From Sphingobacterium sp. N143 (lineage in GTDB: Bacteria > Bacteroidota > Bacteroidia > Sphingobacteriales > Sphingobacteriaceae), in NCBI RefSeq assembly GCF_030325625.1, contig NZ_JACAIS010000002.1, forward strand, positions 626,581-690,580: a stretch of 64,000 bases of DNA, read 5' to 3'. Below the pieces are notes generated by a model, which did not search any database, was not told the origin of the DNA, and was given only the letters and a program-made list of their open reading frames with translations. The number at the start of each line of letters is the position of its first letter. The first letter of the stretch is position 1. A program made the translations under genes and the position numbers. Shown here piece by piece: positions 42,857-52,047 of this stretch.

Positions 42857-43243
42857 ATGATCAAAATCCTACTGGACTATAAATGGTGTTTTATTTGGGC
42901 CATTATAGTCATTATTTTGTGCACTCTCCCAGGCAATAATTTTGATGGAGTTCCGGCTTACCCAGGGATGGACAAGTTGGTTCATTGTGGTATGTTTTTT
43001 GTTTTCTGCACACTCATGTACAATGGTGTCATCCAACAATTTAGCGGTAAGCCAACAAAATGGATACCTATTTTTGTCGTAACGATCATGGGGTTCTTAT
43101 TTGCCGGATTAACGGAACTACTCCAATTATACATTTTCACTTATCGCAGCGGCGATTGGTGGGACTTATTTGCGGATTCCGTAGGTATCGGCATGGCAGG
43201 ATTTGCGTATCTTTTAAACTATGTCAACAACAGGCGGTACTAA
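42857..43243 (+). CDS. VanZ family membrane protein
   Basis: A 128-residue integral membrane protein with about four helices. VanZ-family features include the MDKLVHCGMFFVFCTLMY region and the ELLQLYIFTYRSGDWWDLFADSVGI block near the C-terminus, with the conserved Gln/Arg/Asp pattern. VanZ confers low-level teicoplanin resistance in enterococci; chromosomal homologues like this one have no established function. It stands alone, and its stop codon is part of a hairpin shared with the convergent comF gene. Confidence 0.87.
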   Translation: MIKILLDYKWCFIWAIIVIILCTLPGNNFDGVPAYPGMDKLVHCGMFFVFCTLMYNGVIQQFSGKPTKWIPIFVVTIMGFLFAGLTELLQLYIFTYRSGDWWDLFADSVGIGMAGFAYLLNYVNNRRY

Positions 43244-43274
43244 AATGAGCTTCTAACTACCGCTAGCTCATTTT
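43242..43274. terminator. Bidirectional terminator overlapping both stop codons
   Basis: AAAATGAGCT (43242-43251) pairs with AGCTCATTTT (43265-43274) around a 13-base loop. The stem overlaps the stop codons of the VanZ and ComF genes; U-tracts are short. Confidence 0.55.
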
Positions 43275-43971
43275 AAGCTCGTGCCAGTGTTGCAATAGAC
43301 ACCCGGCAATCAAATGACTCCAGCAGGGCTAGGGCAGCCGAGCTGATCGTTGCCCCAGTTGTCAGCACATCATCAACAAGTAAAATATGTGTCCCATACG
43401 GTATCATGACCGGATTGCAGGCAAAAATATCACTGACATTTTCATACCGTTCGAGCCGTCCCTTACCTGTTTGGCTGCTGGTTGATTTATTGCGGATCAA
43501 AAGGTCCTCCCTCAAGGGTATATGCATTGCCCTTGCAATTCCCCGGCCAAAATAGCTGGATTGATTATACCCTCTTTTACGAAGTTTACCAGCATGTAAC
43601 GGTACAGGAACAATCAAATCAAGGGTTGTATATTTCTCCGCCTCTAAAAGCTTCAAACCGTATTGATAACCGAAATACTCGGCCAGAAATGGTTGTTTAT
43701 TATATTTAATTTGATAAATCAAGTGTTCCACGCGACTATCTTTCTGCAATAATAAAAAAGAACAAGCTTCTTCGATAGGAACTTTTCCCCAGAGTTGCCT
43801 TGCAGTATCATTATCTGAATATTCGTGAAAATTTGTATAAGGTAGATGAAAATCACATTCCACACAAATGCAGCGTTCTTGATATTTTAACACGCAACCG
43901 CAGCATCCACATTCTTTTGGAAAAAATATAGATACAAAATCGTCAAAAAGTCTACGTAAATCGGAGCTCAT
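43273..43971 (-). CDS. ComF family phosphoribosyltransferase-like protein
   Basis: A 232-residue ComF/GntX protein. The N-terminal zinc-ribbon part has ECGCCGCVLKYQERCICVEC (four to six cysteines, about residues 18-39). The C-terminal PRTase domain contains the PRPP-binding motif ILLVDDVLTTGATISSA (about 200-216) and the family segment KRGYNQSSYFGRGIA. ComF supports DNA uptake in transformable bacteria by an unknown biochemical role. It is single-gene; rlmN lies 44 bases upstream on the same strand and may be co-transcribed. Confidence 0.92.
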   Translation of the reverse strand: MSSDLRRLFDDFVSIFFPKECGCCGCVLKYQERCICVECDFHLPYTNFHEYSDNDTARQLWGKVPIEEACSFLLLQKDSRVEHLIYQIKYNKQPFLAEYFGYQYGLKLLEAEKYTTLDLIVPVPLHAGKLRKRGYNQSSYFGRGIARAMHIPLREDLLIRNKSTSSQTGKGRLERYENVSDIFACNPVMIPYGTHILLVDDVLTTGATISSAALALLESFDCRVSIATLARA

Positions 43972-44015
43972 TTGATTAATTCACCTTACCTTAAAGATAG
44001 GTACAAATACCCAAA

Positions 44016-45086
44016 TTACACTTCCGACCCTTCTTTTTTCTTTTCTTTAATAGCCAATTGACCACATGCTGCGTCAATATCTTTTCCACGGCTGCGTCTT
44101 ACATTGGTAATAATCCCCTGGCTTTTGAGATAATTGGCAAAAACATCAATTTTATCTGCTTCTGCATTCAAAAAGTCTGCAAGAGCTATCGGATTATACT
44201 CAATTAGATTGACCTTGCAAGGAACATGTTTGCAGAATTTGGCAAGCTCTTGAGCATCTTCCAATTCATCATTGAAATTATTGAATACAATATACTCGAA
44301 AGTAATTGGATTCTTGGTTTTAGCGTAAAAGTATTTCAACGATTCGGCCAATGCTTTCAGGGAATTTTGCTCATTAATAGGCATGATCTCATTACGCTTC
44401 TTATCATTGGCTGCATGCAACGAAAGCGCCAAGTTAAAACGGACTTGGTCATCCCCCAATTTTTTGATCATTTTTGCAATACCCGCAGTCGAAACAGTAA
44501 TTCGTTTAGCAGCCATATTGAGGCCATCGGGCGCGGTGATGCGCTCCACAGACTTCATCATATTAGCATAGTTCAATAAAGGTTCTCCCATACCCATATA
44601 GACGATATTTGTCAAAGGTTGGCCATAGTTCTCCTCCGCTTGTTTGCTAATTAATACAACCTGATCATAGATTTCATCAGCATTGAGATTACGTTTCCGA
44701 TCCATATAGCCCGTAGCACAGAATTTACAGGTCAGACTACAGCCGACTTGAGAGCTCACACAGGCAGTCATTCGCTCTGGCGCTGGAATCAATACTCCTT
44801 CGATGATATTACCATCATATAGCCTAAAACTACTTTTGATGGTCTTATCTGAGCTGATCTGTGATTCCTTTACTTTTACAGCGTTAATCGTAAAATTCTC
44901 TTTCAGTTTTTCACGTAAGGTCTTGCTCAGATTGCTCATCTGATCAAAATCCACACAAGATTTTTCCCAAATCCACTCATAAATCTGCTTTGCACGAAAG
45001 CCCTGCTCCCCGAATGCCGTGAGCTGCTCTTTGATCTGATCCAAAGACAAACTCCTGATATCTATTATTTTACTTTTTTCAACCAC
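44016..45086 (-). CDS. rlmN: 23S rRNA (adenine2503-C2)-methyltransferase / tRNA A37 methyltransferase
   Basis: A 356-residue radical-SAM methyltransferase that methylates C2 of A2503 in 23S rRNA and A37 of some tRNAs. The SAM-cluster motif CSLTCKFCATG (CxxxCxxC), the GMGEPLLNY block, RITVSTAGI, and the C-terminal methyl-carrying Cys in GKDIDAACGQL are present. I propose a GTG start at 45084-45086. An upstream ATG (45149) would place 21 extra codons across the miaE terminator and the -7 box TATCTTTG at 45091-45098. That box ends 5 bases before the GTG, implying a leaderless mRNA. Confidence 0.93.
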   Translation of the reverse strand: MVEKSKIIDIRSLSLDQIKEQLTAFGEQGFRAKQIYEWIWEKSCVDFDQMSNLSKTLREKLKENFTINAVKVKESQISSDKTIKSSFRLYDGNIIEGVLIPAPERMTACVSSQVGCSLTCKFCATGYMDRKRNLNADEIYDQVVLISKQAEENYGQPLTNIVYMGMGEPLLNYANMMKSVERITAPDGLNMAAKRITVSTAGIAKMIKKLGDDQVRFNLALSLHAANDKKRNEIMPINEQNSLKALAESLKYFYAKTKNPITFEYIVFNNFNDELEDAQELAKFCKHVPCKVNLIEYNPIALADFLNAEADKIDVFANYLKSQGIITNVRRSRGKDIDAACGQLAIKEKKKEGSEV

Positions 45087-45090
45087 GGTA

Positions 45091-45098
45091 CAAAGATA
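45091..45098 (-). promoter_or_regulatory. -7 element before rlmN
   Basis: TATCTTTG on the minus strand, 5 bases before the proposed GTG start. A TTTG exists upstream but at a short 15-base spacing, so the -33 element is uncertain. Confidence 0.5.
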
Positions 45099-45114
45099 AG
45101 AATAATTAAGCGAC

Positions 45115-45145
45115 AAAAAATCCCGTTCTAAGGAAATAGAACGGG
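45115..45145 (-). terminator. Terminator of miaE
   Basis: A 9-bp perfect stem CCCGTTCTA / TAGAACGGG (45122-45130, 45137-45145) with a 6-base loop, followed on the minus strand by a run of six T (the A run 45115-45120). Its position argues against an rlmN start further upstream. Confidence 0.85.
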
Positions 45146-45190
45146 ACAACTGTTATGTATGTGTTTTAAAATAGGTAGATACAAAATCTA

Positions 45191-45772
45191 TTAGCCATGA
45201 ATGGCTTCTTTATTTCCATATGATTGAATCAATTTGCCTTCAAAATCCAACCATTCTTTCCAACGCTTGTCCACATCAACATCTATGCTATACTGTCGGG
45301 CAAAGTTCAAGAATGTGGTATAATGGTTAGCCTCAGATACCATAAGATCATAGTAAAATTTTGCCAGTTCCTTATCTTGAATATTCTGTGACAGCACTCT
45401 AAAACGTTCACAGCTACGGGCTTCAATCATTGCTGCAAAAAGCAAGCGATCAATAAAGGCCATATTTCTACTGCCATCTTTTTTAGAAAATTTCATGAGC
45501 TGTCCGACATAATCGTCTTTCCGCTCACGCCCAAGCTTATAACCACGTTCTTTGATAATATCGATAACCATCTTGAAATGTTCCATTTCTTCAATAGCTA
45601 TAGCCGTCAATTCATGGACCAATTCTTCGTGTTCCGAATTGTTGGTAATCAATGATATGGCATTCGATGCCGCTTTCTGTTCACACCACGCATGATCAGT
45701 TAGAATTTCCTCCAAATTTCCTTCTGCGATATTTGCCCATCGCGGATCCGTTAATAACTTAAGTCCAAGCAT
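45191..45772 (-). CDS. miaE: tRNA 2-methylthio-N6-isopentenyladenosine hydroxylase (MiaE)
   Basis: A 193-residue ferritin-like diiron monooxygenase that hydroxylates the isopentenyl group of ms2i6A37 in tRNA. The diiron ligands are visible as DHAWCEQKAAS, AIEEMEHFKMV (EExxH), EARSCERFRVL and SEANHYTTFL, in the usual four-helix order. The ATG at 45770-45772 is chosen (MLGLKLLTDPRW); an in-frame TTG 4 codons upstream is less likely. It lies upstream of rlmN, another tRNA/rRNA modification gene that also acts at A37, with its own terminator between. A TACCTTTG -7 box lies 32 bases upstream. Confidence 0.94.
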   Translation of the reverse strand: MLGLKLLTDPRWANIAEGNLEEILTDHAWCEQKAASNAISLITNNSEHEELVHELTAIAIEEMEHFKMVIDIIKERGYKLGRERKDDYVGQLMKFSKKDGSRNMAFIDRLLFAAMIEARSCERFRVLSQNIQDKELAKFYYDLMVSEANHYTTFLNFARQYSIDVDVDKRWKEWLDFEGKLIQSYGNKEAIHG

Positions 45773-45803
45773 CTTACTCTTCAACTACAATTTACATTCT
45801 TTG

Positions 45804-45811
45804 CAAAGGTA
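45804..45811 (-). promoter_or_regulatory. -7 element before miaE
   Basis: TACCTTTG on the minus strand, 32 bases before the ATG; no -33 box at standard distance. Confidence 0.45.
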
Positions 45812-45850
45812 GGGAATATCTGTCCTTAAAAAAAATGACACAATGCTCTT

Positions 45851-46891
45851 TTAAACGTCTTTATTCAGTACCTTCCGAATTTCCGGAGCTATTTTTTCCC
45901 CAAATATTTCAATGGAACGTAACATTTCTCGATGTCCTGGGGCTCCAACGTCCATATGGGCAGAAAAACGCGTCAATCCAAATTTCTCATGGATCGCTAA
46001 TATTTTATCTACGGCGTAAGCTGCATCCCCAACAATAAGATGCCCTCGCGATGACCTTCCAAAATCATATTGTGTACGTTGATAAGGCGGCCAGCCCCGG
46101 CTTGAGCCAATACGGTCCATCTGAGCAGAATAGATTGGATAGTAATAATCCGCAACCTGGGTATTATCATCGCCAAAAAAAGCATGCATATGTACCCCCA
46201 CCTGAAACTTGGACATATCATGTCCATTATCTTCGTAGGCTTGGCGATACATTTCAAATAAGTGATCAAAGCTCTCGTACATACCTCCAATGATCGCAAA
46301 CATAACAGGTAAGCCTAATTTTCCGGCACGGATAACTGATGAAGTGGTACCGCCAACCGCAACCCATATCGGCAAAGATCCTTGTTTAGGCCGTGGAAAT
46401 ACCTCTTGATTAATCAAAGGAGCTCGAAAATTTCCGCGCCAGGTTATTGGATTTTGTTTGTTCAGTCGAAGCAACAATTCCAGCTTCTCCTCAAACAAAT
46501 CGGAATAATCCTTCAAGTCATACCCAAATAGTGGAAATGATTCAATAAAAGATCCCCTTCCCGCCATCAATTCCGCCCGTCCATCAGACAGAAGATCTAC
46601 CGTGGCAAAGTCCTGAAACAATTTAACTGGGTCAGCAGAACTCAGTACCGACACGGCACTGCCCAGCTTAATATTTTTGGTCACTGTAGCAGCTGCAGCT
46701 AATACAATTTCTGGAGCCGCAACAGCATAATCTGCACGATGATGTTCTCCTATCCCAAAAAAATCCAATCCAACCTGATCCATCAGCTTGACCTCTTCAA
46801 TGATTTCTTTCATCCTATCTTGAGGTACTTGGATCTGCCCAGTAATGGGGTCAATCCGAGAGTCACCAAACATTCCTATTCCTAATTCCAT
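45851..46891 (-). CDS. LLM-class flavin-dependent oxidoreductase
   Basis: A 346-residue member of the bacterial luciferase-like monooxygenase superfamily, TIM-barrel fold, FMN/F420-type. Typical features are the N-terminal ELGIGMFGDSRIDP, the FFGIGEHHRADYAVAAPE segment with the conserved His pair, KLGSAVSVLSSADP, and GRAELMAGRGSFIESFPLFG. The C-terminal part is also conserved, ending SIEIFGEKIAPEIRKVL, the ending of the alkanal-monooxygenase-like subgroup. The natural substrate is unknown. A TATTTTTG box lies 23 bases before the ATG. It stands alone. Confidence 0.9.
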   Translation of the reverse strand: MELGIGMFGDSRIDPITGQIQVPQDRMKEIIEEVKLMDQVGLDFFGIGEHHRADYAVAAPEIVLAAAATVTKNIKLGSAVSVLSSADPVKLFQDFATVDLLSDGRAELMAGRGSFIESFPLFGYDLKDYSDLFEEKLELLLRLNKQNPITWRGNFRAPLINQEVFPRPKQGSLPIWVAVGGTTSSVIRAGKLGLPVMFAIIGGMYESFDHLFEMYRQAYEDNGHDMSKFQVGVHMHAFFGDDNTQVADYYYPIYSAQMDRIGSSRGWPPYQRTQYDFGRSSRGHLIVGDAAYAVDKILAIHEKFGLTRFSAHMDVGAPGHREMLRSIEIFGEKIAPEIRKVLNKDV

Positions 46892-46971
46892 ACATATTTT
46901 ATTTTAATTCAATCAAAAATACCATCTTCTTTTTTCAAATTATTTGATCTAGGACAAGAAATCATGGAGCG

Positions 46972-49569
46972 CTATTTATCATTCGGTTTCATCACTTTAA
47001 TTAACGCCGCCGGAAGCTGTATAAGATCAAAATCATTATCAAAGATGAGGTATTTACTCTCCCAAAATGTTGCGTATTTCTCTTTAAAATCACGCAAGCT
47101 CTGAAAACGTTTAAAATTCCCCAATCTTGCCGAAGCAAATTTCATGATCTTTTCCGCAGGGCTATCTGTTGTTCCCAGTCCGGTCATTGGCACCATCCCA
47201 AGATTCAGATAACTGTAATGTTTCGCTTTCCCGTAAGCAATCAGTGCGACAATTAAGGCATCCATACTTCCTCCGGGGGCATCAGGTGATTTTCGAATCA
47301 TATCATAGGTACACTCATCTTTAGCATAATCTGGAATGACATTTAGAAAGCCCACAATTTTTTCTGTTTTATCCTTTAACACAATAATATCTTGCGAAGC
47401 AAGTGCTATCTCATCAAATCCCCCTTGAGCAAAAACCATTTCCTTCTTATTAAACGCGCTTAGCCATTCTTCAGAAACTCTTCGAAGTTCCCGAAGAACC
47501 TCAGTCTTCTGAGGGGCTTTCAGCACCATTGTTGCAAATCCTTTTTTTTGAATCATATTCAACCCGTTCCGCAAGGACTTTCGATCCCGACCATCCAGCT
47601 TAAAGGTTTCCAACTCCAATATCGCCTCTTGTCCAATGATTATTTTTTGTTTATGAAGAGCCGAAAAATGGACTAAACTATTTTCATCAACACGATAATA
47701 AATAGCTTTCAATCCATTTGTATAACAATACCGGTCAAATTCCCGGATAAGCTCCTCCTTGTCCTCCGGCTCACAGACAGGCTCATCCAATACTACCGCA
47801 AACTCATTGGCCAATCGATAAGCCGTAAATCCTTCCGAAACTTCCGAAAAAAAGAGTGACTTATCCTTCCCTAATTTAAAGAAATCCATTGGAGATTGCC
47901 CAAACTCCATCAATAGCTGCTGAGCCCTTGCAAATTCAGATCCGTCAGCATCTTCATCGTTGATTAAACGGGGGCGAGCCAGTGCATAAATTAAAAGTAA
48001 CCAGCAAAAAAGCCCCAATACCTGAGTAATGCGCAAAAACTCCTGGCCAAAGCTGGTTTTTGGCATCAGCTCATCATCGGCAAATAACAAAAAGCTTCTC
48101 GCCGTGTGATAGATCGATTGCCGCCATGTAAACTCAACACCAAAATGCTGTTTATCGATAAAATAAAAGCTCAAAGCATCAAACAGACATACGCCAAACA
48201 TAGCAAAGACAAAAGTTACAAACCCAATCCTAACCCAACGGATATTGCTTTTGATACGATATTGCTTATAGTTTATCGCTAATAAGGTCAGTGTAAACAA
48301 CGCTATTGAAGCTTCTTCATAATCCAGGGCCTTAAATACATGTCCGAAAAGTGACAGTACACTGAACACAATGGCTATCCAAAATGCAATCCGAAAACCT
48401 TTGATCAGATAAGCTGCAGTAACCAGAAGCCCCACGCCCAAAACCAATACCATAAATTTAGACGCATGAATTGTTTCTGCAGGCAAATAAAAACGGTCTA
48501 ATTTCATACGTTCTGCCAATGGTGGCGTCAATACCGATACAAGATTGACCATTCCCAAAAAGAAGATCAGTAATGCGGGCCCTATCCGTGCCAAAAGCTG
48601 CTTCCCACGCCAAGCGAAAGCAAGCAGCCCCAAAAGTAAAGGGAGCCAAAACTCAAATGTACGGTACAGCATGGTAATCCCCAGTCCCTCAGCTTGAGAA
48701 TAACCATATGCCTTGAAAATATAGAGCATGGTTAACTCTACTGCTCCCAGCCCCCTAAGAAAAGGGGAAACAATCATTAATACAACTGAAACAGTATATG
48801 CTATTGCGGCAGCTTCGAAAGAATGGTCCAGCCCTAAAGCATACATACTTACAAAAGCGTGGGCTATACCACAACACTCCACGACCGTTGAAACGACCAT
48901 AGTCCCCAATAGATACTTCAGCTTCACTTCTCCAGAAAATATCTCATCGATATTAGAAGCTACTGCTGGGAACTTTGACTCCACCCACCGATAGATTCCC
49001 CGATGGGAACGAAATGACCATACAAATCCAAATACAGTCCCCAAAAGCAGCCCCAAAATCAGTAATGATATCCATGCATCGCCAAAATTCTTGTTATTCC
49101 AGACCGTATATAATATCACGGGGACCCCGATCAAAAATACTGTAAGAAGACCAACATAACCATATATTGCGCCAGCCTGATGAATCTGTGTTGTACTCAA
49201 GTTTCTTTTACGTAACTGCGTCGTTGTATAAGCAAGGGAACTGATACCACCGGCTGGAAGAAATACACTAAGCAAGTTTCGTTTCAGAAAAAGGTCTATT
49301 GCTATTGACAAATTGATCGAAAGTCCAATTGCCTTGAAGCTTTGTATGTACATCAACCCCTGCAAGAAGATGTACAAAATAGTGATCCCCAATCCCACCA
49401 TGACCCAGGTCAAATCAGCCATCCTTAATTGGGGGAGGATAGCCCCCAGCTCCTTTCGTTCATTTCTGAAAAACACAAAGGCCAATAAAATGACCAATAT
49501 TGCTATCAGTTCCTTCCAATAGGTCTTGGGTGAAAAATGTCGGATTCGCTGAACAATAGTTTTGCCCAT
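46972..49569 (-). CDS. mprF: MprF-like phosphatidylglycerol lysyltransferase/flippase
   Basis: An 865-residue MprF-type protein. The N-terminal two thirds (about 1-540) contain some 12-14 membrane helices forming the lysyl-lipid flippase domain, including LFLKRNLLSVFLPAGGISS and SPFLRGLGAVELTMLYIF. The C-terminal DUF2156 domain (about 550-865) is the aminoacyl-tRNA-dependent transferase, with the YRVDENSLVHF, GRDRKSLRNGLNM and YLNLGMVPMTGLG segments. MprF adds lysine or another basic amino acid to lipids, lowering negative charge and resisting cationic peptides. In this phylum the lipid acceptor could be other than phosphatidylglycerol. Confidence 0.9.
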   Translation of the reverse strand: MGKTIVQRIRHFSPKTYWKELIAILVILLAFVFFRNERKELGAILPQLRMADLTWVMVGLGITILYIFLQGLMYIQSFKAIGLSINLSIAIDLFLKRNLLSVFLPAGGISSLAYTTTQLRKRNLSTTQIHQAGAIYGYVGLLTVFLIGVPVILYTVWNNKNFGDAWISLLILGLLLGTVFGFVWSFRSHRGIYRWVESKFPAVASNIDEIFSGEVKLKYLLGTMVVSTVVECCGIAHAFVSMYALGLDHSFEAAAIAYTVSVVLMIVSPFLRGLGAVELTMLYIFKAYGYSQAEGLGITMLYRTFEFWLPLLLGLLAFAWRGKQLLARIGPALLIFFLGMVNLVSVLTPPLAERMKLDRFYLPAETIHASKFMVLVLGVGLLVTAAYLIKGFRIAFWIAIVFSVLSLFGHVFKALDYEEASIALFTLTLLAINYKQYRIKSNIRWVRIGFVTFVFAMFGVCLFDALSFYFIDKQHFGVEFTWRQSIYHTARSFLLFADDELMPKTSFGQEFLRITQVLGLFCWLLLIYALARPRLINDEDADGSEFARAQQLLMEFGQSPMDFFKLGKDKSLFFSEVSEGFTAYRLANEFAVVLDEPVCEPEDKEELIREFDRYCYTNGLKAIYYRVDENSLVHFSALHKQKIIIGQEAILELETFKLDGRDRKSLRNGLNMIQKKGFATMVLKAPQKTEVLRELRRVSEEWLSAFNKKEMVFAQGGFDEIALASQDIIVLKDKTEKIVGFLNVIPDYAKDECTYDMIRKSPDAPGGSMDALIVALIAYGKAKHYSYLNLGMVPMTGLGTTDSPAEKIMKFASARLGNFKRFQSLRDFKEKYATFWESKYLIFDNDFDLIQLPAALIKVMKPNDK

Positions 49570-49693
49570 ATGATCGTTTAATGATTAATAACCTTAAAGT
49601 ATATTATAAACACCCAATAAAGCTAATCGTTTGAAAATGACAAATTGTTAAGTTTTCATCAATTCTTTTGACATTAATCAGTAATTTTCCGCC

Positions 49694-50941
49694 ATGAAAG
49701 AGAAAAAGGTTTTGTTCATAGGACTAGTGTGGCCAGAGCCAACATCTTCTGCGGCCGGTTTTAGAATGATGCAGTTGATCGACACTTTCATCAACCGGTC
49801 TTATCAGGTTACCTTTGCCTCTGCTGCTGCTAAATCACCTTATAGTGCAACATTAAAAGCAAGTGGTGTCCATGAGCAAGCTATTGAACTGAATAGCGCA
49901 AGTTTTGATTCATTTATCGCTGATCTTCAACCTGATATTGTTATTTTCGACCGTTTTATGGTTGAAGAACAATATGGCTGGCGGGTCGCCCAGCAATGCC
50001 CGGATGCACTCCGTATTCTCGATACGGAAGACCTTCATCTCTTAAGACAGGCAAGACATACCTGTATCAAAAATAAGGACGATTTTTCTTTCCAAGAATT
50101 ATTTACAGACACCGCAAAAAGAGAGATTGCTTCCATCCTTCGTTGTGATCTTTCATTAATCATTTCCGAATCCGAAATGAGAATCCTGACGCAAATATTC
50201 AGAATCTCACCCGATATACTATATTACCTACCGTTTCTTGAGAATGAAATTACTGCCGAGCAAATAGAAACTTGGAAACCTTTTGAGAAACGAAAAGACC
50301 TTTTATTTATTGGCAATTTTATCCATGAACCTAACTGGCATACCGTCCAATACCTAAAGAACCAGATTTGGCCCAGGCTCCGTAAGTTATTACCAAAAGT
50401 AGAATTGCATATTTATGGGGCATATGCAACGCAGAAAGTACTTCAACTAAACAATCCCAAGGAAAATTTCTACATTAAAGGCCGGGCCGAGTCAGCACAT
50501 CTCACGATGGAAAACTACAGGGTGTTGGTCGCTCCGATTCAGTTTGGCGCAGGAGTAAAGGGGAAATTTATTGATGCCATGCAAACCGGAACTCCATCAG
50601 TCACGACGACTATTGGGGCTGAGGCCATGAAAGGCAACCTAACATGGAATGGTTTTATTGAAGATGACCCCGACACTTTCTGTCGGAAAACAATGGATCT
50701 ATATGATGATGAGATCGTCTGGAAAACAGCACAGAACAACGGTATCCGTATCATCAATGAACGTTATGAAAAGCGAAAGTATCAAGCCGATTTCATGACA
50801 AACTTATCCCTATTAAAAGCGCAGATCGATAAACACAGACAGCAGAACTTTATTAGCCAGATCCTGTTGCACCATACTTTACAAAGTACTAAATATATGT
50901 CCTTATGGATTGAAGAAAAAAATAAACAGCAGCATATTTAA
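49694..50941 (+). CDS. Glycosyltransferase family 4-like protein
   Basis: A 415-residue GT-B glycosyltransferase. The N-terminal Rossmann part starts KKVLFIGLVWPEPTSSAAGFRM. The C-terminal donor-binding domain has LLFIGNFIHEPNWHTVQYLKN, VELHIYGAYAT and the PIQFGAGVKGKFIDAMQTGTPSVTTTIGAEAM block, whose GxGxKxK and acidic/Gly residues bind the nucleotide sugar. The acceptor is unknown. It is not in a visible polysaccharide cluster. It is convergent with and overlaps by 4 bases the metallo-hydrolase gene. Confidence 0.88.
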   Translation: MKEKKVLFIGLVWPEPTSSAAGFRMMQLIDTFINRSYQVTFASAAAKSPYSATLKASGVHEQAIELNSASFDSFIADLQPDIVIFDRFMVEEQYGWRVAQQCPDALRILDTEDLHLLRQARHTCIKNKDDFSFQELFTDTAKREIASILRCDLSLIISESEMRILTQIFRISPDILYYLPFLENEITAEQIETWKPFEKRKDLLFIGNFIHEPNWHTVQYLKNQIWPRLRKLLPKVELHIYGAYATQKVLQLNNPKENFYIKGRAESAHLTMENYRVLVAPIQFGAGVKGKFIDAMQTGTPSVTTTIGAEAMKGNLTWNGFIEDDPDTFCRKTMDLYDDEIVWKTAQNNGIRIINERYEKRKYQADFMTNLSLLKAQIDKHRQQNFISQILLHHTLQSTKYMSLWIEEKNKQQHI

Positions 50942-52047
50942 TCTACCTCACGCCACCAAGGAGCATATACAGTATCTAATTTATTCAAATAGACCAGTTC
51001 TCCCAACTGGGGGGTTATGACTGCTATATGCTCTTTATTTGCGATCTCGTAAAATTTCTCCATCGGCTCCTTCCAGCCATGCATAGCTAAGGCAAATTTC
51101 GAAGAATGGATAGGCAAAGTGACTTTAGCTTGCAGATCTTTTATCTCAGCGCCCCATTCTTCAGGCAAAGAATGAATGTAGTGCCAAGCATCATTGTATT
51201 GCCCACTTTCTAAAACAGCTAGGTCAAACGGGCCAAATTGTTCACCTATGGTTTTAAAATGCTTTCCATAACCACTATCCCCTCCTAGAAAAAGATTATA
51301 CTTTAGGGTTTTTAGCACAAAAGACGTCCATAAGGTATTATTTCTAGTAAAACGTCTTCCCGAAAAGTGTCTTGCTGGGGTAAAGGTAACCTCAAAACCA
51401 GGAGCAAGCTTCATCTGGTCATACCAGTCTCCTTCAATAATTTGATCCGGACTATAGCCCCAGGATTCAAAATGTGCCCCCACACCCAGCCCACAAACAA
51501 CATGCCCAACTTGATCTTTCAATTTCACCACTGTTTCATAATCAAGATGATCATAATGATCATGTGAGATCAACAGATAATCAATCTTGGGAAAGTCCAA
51601 AGCAGTATAATCCACTGTCATTTTGAAAGCTTGGTTACTTCCCGGTATTGGTGAAGCATTTTCGCTGAAGACGGGGTCTACCAAAATTAATTTGCCATCA
51701 ATCTGTAATAAATAAGATGAGTGCCCAAACCAGATGATCAGATCTTCTTTAGGTAAGTTGCTTAAATCGCATCGTTTGCTGGGCAATGGGTTCAGCGGTT
51801 TCAAACCTGGCGTTTTCTTAAAAAGGAAATCCCACATCAAAGTGACTACATTAACATCGCTCTTTAAAGATGGCGTAACCTCCAGGTTATGAAAAACACC
51901 ATTTCTGAAATTTGGCGATTGCTTCATACGTTCCAGTCGCGCTCCTTTAAAACTTCCGCCAAACATGGGATGAACAAAATAATAGAGTATCCCACTGATC
52001 ATAACAATCACCAGAAGCCCTAAAACCATCCATGCCATGCTCTTCAT
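50938..52047 (-). CDS. Metallo-beta-lactamase-fold hydrolase (NAPE-PLD/UlaG-like)
   Basis: A 369-residue MBL-fold hydrolase with an N-terminal membrane helix (about 5-27), so probably anchored in the inner membrane facing the periplasm. The zinc motif ISHDHYDHLDYETV (HxHxDH) is intact, with a second His in TPARHFSGR and a further Asp in LGGDSGYGKHF. The overall form (WFGHSSYLLQIDGKLILVDPVFS) matches the group of NAPE-phospholipase D- and UlaG-like enzymes. The substrate is likely a phosphodiester or lactone; not determined. Its start shares one base with the dcd stop (TAATG), so the two are one operon. Confidence 0.9.
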   Translation of the reverse strand: MKSMAWMVLGLLVIVMISGILYYFVHPMFGGSFKGARLERMKQSPNFRNGVFHNLEVTPSLKSDVNVVTLMWDFLFKKTPGLKPLNPLPSKRCDLSNLPKEDLIIWFGHSSYLLQIDGKLILVDPVFSENASPIPGSNQAFKMTVDYTALDFPKIDYLLISHDHYDHLDYETVVKLKDQVGHVVCGLGVGAHFESWGYSPDQIIEGDWYDQMKLAPGFEVTFTPARHFSGRRFTRNNTLWTSFVLKTLKYNLFLGGDSGYGKHFKTIGEQFGPFDLAVLESGQYNDAWHYIHSLPEEWGAEIKDLQAKVTLPIHSSKFALAMHGWKEPMEKFYEIANKEHIAVITPQLGELVYLNKLDTVYAPWWREVD

